Shown piece after piece: positions 54,011-58,375 of a stretch of 58,375 nt of DNA (positions within the stretch are counted from its first letter, which is position 1; every line of letters begins with the position of its first letter). The stretch is from Planctomycetaceae bacterium. GTDB lineage: Bacteria; Planctomycetota; Planctomycetia; Planctomycetales; Planctomycetaceae. The notes below the pieces were generated by a model. The model saw nothing but the letters and a program-made list of their open reading frames with translations, searched no databases and was not told the origin of the DNA. The position numbers and the translations under genes were made by a program. Where the stretch lies: the NCBI GenBank assembly GCA_024742875.1, contig JANSXP010000049.1:1-58375 (forward strand). Direction: 5' to 3'.

Positions 54011-54490
54011 ACGGTCCTTTGTGGTGGGGGAAGGATCTGTTTTGCAGGGCGGCAGTGTCGTTGTCCTCGACGGATTGTGTCTGCACCAAATGCCACCGGC
54101 CACCAGTTTGCCGCAGATTTGATGGACACATGAAGGCCGATCGCTGCCAAAGCCGGCTGGCTGTTAACAGGCGGAACGACCTGCTGCGTTTGCCGCGGCA
54201 ATCGAGGTTTCGCTGTGTGAAGAAACTCTCACGTTTGGGCGAACCCCGGCGATGCCCTTATTTGATCGGGAAGGCCTTTGGATGACGGGCGACGTGTCTC
54301 GGCGATGACGCAGTTAGGGGACCCACAGCCTGTGGACATGCGGCTTGGAGACCGGCAGCTTTGGAATTGGTTCTGCGAGTTGCCGACACGGCATGACGGC
54401 GGCTGGTCAGTCTGCCAGGACACGCGTTTCGCTGTGCCAGATGTCCCCATCGGGGTTCAACAACTGCTTTTTATGCGAAGGGATCGCACG
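54011..54490. other. Divergent intergenic region
   Basis: It lies between the leftward macro-domain gene and the rightward small secreted protein. Nothing recognised; two promoters are expected. Confidence 0.4.
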
Positions 54491-54880
54491 ATGTTCCATT
54501 TCAAAACCGCTCTGGCTGCTGTCACTTTGGCTCTGTTTGTTCCTGCAGACTCTGCACACGCCCAGGAGTCCCTGGAGCCGGATGGCTACGATGTGCAGAT
54601 CTGGGTTGTCACTCCGGAAGGCAAAGGCTTCTGGTGGACGATCGACCGCTTCGACAAAGAAGACGACGCCCAGGACTACCGCGCGTTTCTCAACTTCCTG
54701 CTTGATATCGCCCTGACGGTGAACCACCGCGGTGAGACAGACCCTGTGACCTGGCAGAAATTCATCGACGAAATCGGCGTCCCTCGAGGGTGGTGGTTTG
54801 ATTTGTTTATCCGCATCAAACCGCACTATGACTATTCCCGGTATCTGGGTTTGCCCATGACGTACTCGTTCCGATTCTGA
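54491..54880 (+). CDS. Small secreted protein of unknown function
   Basis: 129 residues with a signal peptide (FKTALAAVTLALFVPADSAHAQ). The mature part is rich in Trp and Asp (GKGFWWTIDRFDKEDDAQ, RGWWFDLFIRIKPHYDYS) and lacks cysteines. No family recognised. AAGGGA lies about nine bases before the ATG at 54491; an in-frame ATG 18 bp earlier is weaker. A strong hairpin follows the stop by 23 bp. It is a single-gene transcription unit. Confidence 0.7.
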   Translation: MFHFKTALAAVTLALFVPADSAHAQESLEPDGYDVQIWVVTPEGKGFWWTIDRFDKEDDAQDYRAFLNFLLDIALTVNHRGETDPVTWQKFIDEIGVPRGWWFDLFIRIKPHYDYSRYLGLPMTYSFRF

Positions 54881-54902
54881 ACGACCGACCGATCTGAAAA
54901 CG

Positions 54903-54935
54903 CCAACAGCCCGCTGTGTGTCAGCGGGCTGTTGG
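54903..54935 (+). terminator. Strong hairpin, probable terminator
   Basis: CCAACAGCCCGCTG (54903-54916) pairs perfectly with CAGCGGGCTGTTGG (54922-54935) around a five-base loop. No T tract follows directly, and AAACGCC/GGCGTTT flank it as an outer pairing. It can serve the genes on both strands (secreted protein and J-domain gene). Confidence 0.75.
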
Positions 54936-54972
54936 TATTGGCGTTTGACCATGAGGCTGAAACTGCCTTGGC

Positions 54973-55410
54973 CTATCCCGGCACCGACTGGAGCAACGCG
55001 AGTATCAGGGAAATGGAGATGCCGGTGCAGAAAAGCACAAGCATGAACCTCGCGTTGTCTTCTCGTATTCGATTTGCCAAGGCCTCCTTCGCAGCCACAG
55101 GCGAAGTGTTTTCCGTAGGGGCGTTTTGCTGACACTGAGAAGATCCAGTTGCCCTGGACTGCCCCGTTTCTGGAGGATCGTGACTCTGTGCCCGTGATCG
55201 ACGGGCATGAATACGTTGCGTGTCATACCGCCTCCTCGCGCCAATATCGCCGAGTACCTCATACGCCTTCTGCACTGCTGCGAAGCGGGATTGGGCGGCG
55301 TCGGAAGAGTCTGTATCTGGGTGATACTTCCGCGTCAGAGCACGGTAGGCTGCGCGGATGGTCTCCTGTGAGGCGTACTCGGATACCTCAAGAACATCGT
55401 ACAGTGTCAT
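54973..55410 (-). CDS. J-domain membrane protein
   Basis: 145 residues. Residues 1-65 are a J domain (YDVLEVSEYASQETIRAAY, HPD at 30-32, AYEVLGDIGARRRYD), which stimulates Hsp70/DnaK ATPase. A Gln/Ser-rich linker follows, then one C-terminal membrane helix (FMLVLFCTGISISLILALL). There is no Gly/Phe region or zinc finger, so it is not DnaJ itself but a small membrane-tethered co-chaperone. It is the last gene of a leftward row, after the decayed zinc-ribbon gene. Confidence 0.82.
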   Translation of the reverse strand: MTLYDVLEVSEYASQETIRAAYRALTRKYHPDTDSSDAAQSRFAAVQKAYEVLGDIGARRRYDTQRIHARRSRAQSHDPPETGQSRATGSSQCQQNAPTENTSPVAAKEALANRIREDNARFMLVLFCTGISISLILALLQSVPG

Positions 55411-55598
55411 TAGTCGGCAAGTCGGTGTGGTTCGTTGAGTTGGCCCGAGCGGGAGTTGTGACCTGGGATGTTGCTCGATCCAATCATGGGGAGATCCGTT
55501 TTTCGAGACTTTCTGCGAACCCCCATTTGCCAGGAACACGTGGACCTGTTGCCGGGGAGCAGCCTTCGCAAGCGACATTCCGTGCCACGGGCATTTGA

Positions 55599-56132
55599 CT
55601 ATGCTTCGCGTTTCGCAACGGCAATCAGAAAGCCGCCGAAGGCGATCGCCAGGGCGGCTGCGTGGGATGCCAGCCAACCTGCCCCCGAGAATCAGTGCGA
55701 AACCTGCGACTGTGCTGATACCGCCCAACAGGTATGGCAGTCAGCGGGCCAACTGCAGAGACGTTCTGCGCGGCAGCAATCTTGCCTCGAGTGTCTTGCG
55801 TTTAAAACGCGCGGGCAGCTGACGGGGGACGAATTACTGCCCAACTCTGCGGCAAGGCTGGCAAACGAGGATGTCGGCTCTTCTTCAGGTTCAGGAAACT
55901 CCGCCGCACCGGGAAGCTGGAAAGCTATCGCCGACTCTGAGCTTGGTGGCCGTATTTCGGCCTCTGCTTTCTGGGTCACCATGTCGACTGGTTCGGGACG
56001 TTCGGCCGTGTCCGGGCACACGACTGCCTGGCAACTCGGACATGTTCCGTCCGGCCTGGGAATTATCCGCATTTGGCATTCAGGACATGTAATAAGGTCC
56101 GCGGCCCTTCCCCCGTTGGTTGTTCGGCTCAC
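55599..56132 (-). pseudogene. Decayed zinc-ribbon two-helix membrane protein gene
   Basis: The start (ATG at 56132, overlapping the upstream stop as ATGA) encodes a zinc ribbon: CPECQMRI and CPSCQAVVCP. After an acidic linker the coding signal jumps frames twice. A C5 run at ~55831 lacks one base relative to a protein-like middle frame (QLPARFKRKTLEARLL ... LPYLLGGISTVAGFALILG), and a G5 run at ~55682 has one too many before the final frame (GWLASHAAALAIAFGGFLI, TAG at 55601). The middle frame also has an in-frame TGA where Trp would fit. As written, translation stops at 55692 after 146 residues. The repaired protein (177 residues) would be a double zinc ribbon plus two helices, like the gene at 2279. 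Confidence 0.6.
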
Positions 56133-56770
56133 GCCGGCAGGCTGACGGTCCGCAACTGTGATGTGAGTTCTGATGCGAGTTCCAGCAATCGCAGGGCCAG
56201 GTTGCCGCGCGCGATGCCGAAGTCCACCTTGCTGCTGGTGATCAGGAAATTCTGACCCGCCAGGCTGACGGTGATGGACTTGTCCAGCGACAACAGCAGC
56301 TCAATGATGCGCGGAGAGTCAAACAGCGTGAGCGTGGCGTCTGCGTAATTCCCGGTGAGTTGAAAACGGTTGTTCATTTTCCAGTCGGCCGGCTTCAGGG
56401 CGTCTTTGGCCGGAGAAAACGCTGGTCGTTCTTTGAGCAGGCACTTCAGTCGAGTCCGGCCACCGAAGGAGGCAGACACTTTGATGGCGCTATAGTCTTG
56501 GTTGTCGAAGGTTTCATCCACGACGCTCCAATCGGACATTCCAACGCTGTTGTCGTGCTGGTTCGGGGCCTCTTCAAACCAAAGCAGAAATGAATCGTGC
56601 TGACGATTGATCAGGTACTTTCCGTCAGTTCGATCCGTCTGCAGGGCTTCTTCCAACTGCTGATTGATGTTCTTCGTTTGGGAACCTGACTGCAGACGGC
56701 CGCGTGAGCCTGAACTGGTCTCTGGTTTCAGCTCCAAACCCACAAACGGGTTACCGTTTTCCAAATTCAT
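56129..56770 (-). CDS. Unknown soluble protein
   Basis: 213 residues starting MNLENGNPFVGLELKPET. No signal peptide or membrane helix. The C-terminal part (LLLSLDKSITVSLAGQNFLI) looks like a mixed alpha/beta domain. No family recognised. GAGGA lies about nine bases before the ATG. Its stop overlaps the start of the decayed zinc-ribbon gene by 4 bp, and the DMT transporter gene lies 98 bp upstream, so it belongs to a leftward gene row. Confidence 0.68.
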   Translation of the reverse strand: MNLENGNPFVGLELKPETSSGSRGRLQSGSQTKNINQQLEEALQTDRTDGKYLINRQHDSFLLWFEEAPNQHDNSVGMSDWSVVDETFDNQDYSAIKVSASFGGRTRLKCLLKERPAFSPAKDALKPADWKMNNRFQLTGNYADATLTLFDSPRIIELLLSLDKSITVSLAGQNFLITSSKVDFGIARGNLALRLLELASELTSQLRTVSLPA

Positions 56771-56868
56771 CGTCCATCGTCCTCGTGTGTGACGGGAGTC
56801 AGACCTCGCTTCCAGCACGAGATACCAGAGCGCCTGTCTATTGTGACGAAGCAAAAAATGCAGTCGGG

Positions 56869-57768
56869 TTATCGCTTTTCCACCACGGGCCGCTTCACCA
56901 GCACGGTCACCGCCACGCCCGTGGCGATCATGACTGTGGAAATGATCAGGCGGGAACTGAGGGCTTCGCCCAGGAATGCGATGCCGGCAGCGGCGGCAAT
57001 CACGGGCACCAGCAACTGCAAAATCGCGGCCTGAGTCCGCGACAGCGAGGGCAGCACCGTGTACCACAGCACGTAGCCGCCGCCGGATGTCAGTGCACCC
57101 GAGATCGCCGCATACAGCGCGCCCCGGCCCTGCAGTTGAAAAGAAGAATACGCGATGCCACTGGCGATGACCGCGGGGACCACGGCGATGCGAAAATTGA
57201 CGGCCGTGCGGAGGATGGGATCCCCGGACGCTTTGCCGGCAATCGAATACAGGCCCCACGAGACGCCCGATCCAATCATCAGAGCCGCGCCCAGCAGCGG
57301 GGGCGCGGCGGCACCCGGTCTGAGCAGATACACCACACCAAAGATCGCCAGAGCAAAGCCGATCCATGACGCGACCGTCAGCCGTTCGCCCGTGCGGAGG
57401 GCGGCCGTCATCATGGTGACCTGCACGGCTCCAAACAGCAGCAGCGCGCCCAGGCCCGTGTTCAGGGACACATACGCTAAAGAAAAGCAGATGGCGTAAC
57501 CAAACAGCAGGCCGCCTGTCAGCCAGGGGGAGACCGTGTTTGTCGGGCTGCCTGCCGAATTGGTCGTGGCGTCTGCGTGTCCCTCCTCCGCACTTGTTTT
57601 GCCAGGACGTGCCAGGCAAATCAGCAGCAGGGCAACGGCTCCACTGACAATACGCACGGTGGTGAACGACGTGGCGTCAATCAGCTCATCTCCCAGCGCC
57701 CAGCGACACAAAAACGAATTGGCGGCAAAGGCGATCAGGGCCAGTGCGGTGAGAGCGAATAGTTTCAT
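56869..57768 (-). CDS. EamA/DMT-family transporter
   Basis: 299 residues with about ten hydrophobic helices in two EamA repeats. Typical stretches are ANSFLCRWALG, FTTVRIVSGAVALLLI, AYVSLNTGLGALLLFGAVQVTMM and LLVPVIAAAAGIAFLGEAL. It is a drug/metabolite exporter of the inner membrane; the substrate is unknown. A Ser/Thr/Asp-rich loop (TSAEEGHADATTNSAGSPTN) between helices 2 and 3 is unusual. Its ATG overlaps the stop of the DUF3592 gene (ATGA), so the two are coupled. Confidence 0.9.
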   Translation of the reverse strand: MKLFALTALALIAFAANSFLCRWALGDELIDATSFTTVRIVSGAVALLLICLARPGKTSAEEGHADATTNSAGSPTNTVSPWLTGGLLFGYAICFSLAYVSLNTGLGALLLFGAVQVTMMTAALRTGERLTVASWIGFALAIFGVVYLLRPGAAAPPLLGAALMIGSGVSWGLYSIAGKASGDPILRTAVNFRIAVVPAVIASGIAYSSFQLQGRGALYAAISGALTSGGGYVLWYTVLPSLSRTQAAILQLLVPVIAAAAGIAFLGEALSSRLIISTVMIATGVAVTVLVKRPVVEKR

Positions 57769-58280
57769 GAGCCGCCTGATCGTTGTGGATTCGTCGTTGC
57801 TGGTTGCCGCCAGTCACGCCACAGGGTTCTCCAGATGACAAACGCTCCCAGGCCAAACTCCAGCGGGAATACGGTCGCCATCGCCCAGTGAAAGTAGCTC
57901 ACATCTGTGGTAAACGCATGCACGTTCGGGTCGGCGGCCGAGATGTGCAGCACAACGGAAGACTGGTTTTTGAATGCCGTTTCGAACGCCGAGAAGTATT
58001 CTTTGTCCACGGCCAAAGGGGCGATGTTGTCCGTCTGATGCTGTTCCCGCTGCCCGTTGCGTTCAAACGAATAGTCAACCACCATCACCGTGCTGCGTGT
58101 GTCTCCGGAACCGCGCTCCTGGTACTCGTAGCCGTCGATCGTCGCTTCGACGGTCACTGTCTCCTGCAGCAGCTGCCAGGTCCGAATGCCGGCCACAAAA
58201 TGCCCCACCAGCCACACGGTCATGCCCGTCCAGACCACAGCAAACAGCCACAGCAGCGCTCGAAATTTCCGGCTGACCAT
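57765..58280 (-). CDS. DUF3592 membrane protein
   Basis: 171 residues: an N-terminal helix (ALLWLFAVVWTGMTVWLVG), a beta-rich middle (TVEATIDGYEYQERGSGDTR ... VVDYSFERNGQ), and a C-terminal helix (FHWAMATVFPLEFGLGAFVIW). This is the DUF3592 arrangement, an extracytoplasmic beta domain between two helices. Function unknown. The stop overlaps the start of the DMT transporter. Confidence 0.8.
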   Translation of the reverse strand: MVSRKFRALLWLFAVVWTGMTVWLVGHFVAGIRTWQLLQETVTVEATIDGYEYQERGSGDTRSTVMVVDYSFERNGQREQHQTDNIAPLAVDKEYFSAFETAFKNQSSVVLHISAADPNVHAFTTDVSYFHWAMATVFPLEFGLGAFVIWRTLWRDWRQPATTNPQRSGGS

Positions 58281-58319
58281 AGAGCGGATCCTGAAGCACA
58301 GCGGCGAGGCGGGCGTCCG

Positions 58320-58375
58320 TTAATTCATCTGCCCTTTGATGGTCCGCTGGGTGTCGTCCCAGCCGTCTTCCAGCA
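58320..58375 (-). CDS. C-terminal end of a gene running out of the window
   Basis: The last 17 codons of a leftward gene read LEDGWDDTQRTIKGQMN and end at TAA. Too short to classify. It ends 40 bp before the DUF3592 start and may be the head of the same gene row. Confidence 0.45.
   Translation of the reverse strand, partial: LEDGWDDTQRTIKGQMN

Noticed and set aside
1-58375. CRISPR arrays, prophage genes and rRNA genes
   Set aside because: No regularly spaced direct repeats with unique spacers, no phage structural genes and no rRNA sequence were seen.

Overview
The window looks like a chromosomal segment of a GC-rich planctomycete. The signs are three gene sets built from planctomycete-specific cytochrome-c/DUF1552 proteins, a 1,933-residue PVC-type dehydrogenase/cytochrome fusion, a secreted sulfatase, a LEPR-like motif on a giant RTX/cadherin surface protein, and a short membrane protein beginning MDPNPYSSP. 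Shine-Dalgarno sites are only sometimes clear, so several starts are chosen by homology of the mature protein.

Layout. 1-2.3 kb: a REP-associated tyrosine transposase (RAYT) with a family of dispersed GGGTGGCACC repeats around a decayed gene. 2.3-12 kb: a zinc-ribbon membrane protein, the giant surface protein (minus) and an overlapping pair of unknown genes (plus). 12-26.3 kb: three adjacent modules of DUF1592/1588-type cytochrome plus DUF1552 protein, in minus, plus, minus order; the second ends in an FGE-domain protein and the third in a leucine-rich-repeat protein, and the second cytochrome gene is frameshifted at a run of ten Gs. 26.8-32.2 kb: sulfatase, MGDG-synthase-like glycosyltransferase, beta-propeller protein and a small lipid/isoprenyl-type methyltransferase. 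32.6-41.9 kb: the dehydrogenase/DUF1080 giant, a XylR-type regulator with two candidate operator sites, a metallophosphoesterase and two small envelope proteins.

42.2-47 kb is the accessory island: tRNA-Arg(TCT), a membrane protein, a 3' fragment of a reverse transcriptase gene, an orphan nuclease-toxin C-terminus with a probable immunity gene, and a full retron-type reverse transcriptase. Two 288-bp direct repeats (about 87% identical) flank the toxin/immunity part. Inside them, an inverted pair of the same short repeat found next to the RAYT also flanks the toxin pair. 47-58.4 kb is mostly housekeeping: aldose 1-epimerase, MoxR-like ATPase, thioredoxin with an AhpD-like partner, dCTP deaminase, a DUF3885 protein, a macro-domain protein, a J-domain membrane protein, a decayed zinc-ribbon gene, a DMT transporter and a DUF3592 protein.

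How the genes fit together (inference): the cytochrome/DUF1552 modules, sulfatase and DUF1080/dehydrogenase giant suggest breakdown of sulfated or otherwise complex polysaccharides with periplasmic electron transfer. The most unusual part is the reverse transcriptase/toxin island and its possible link to the RAYT-associated repeats. All functional statements come from motif recognition by eye; no database search was run.
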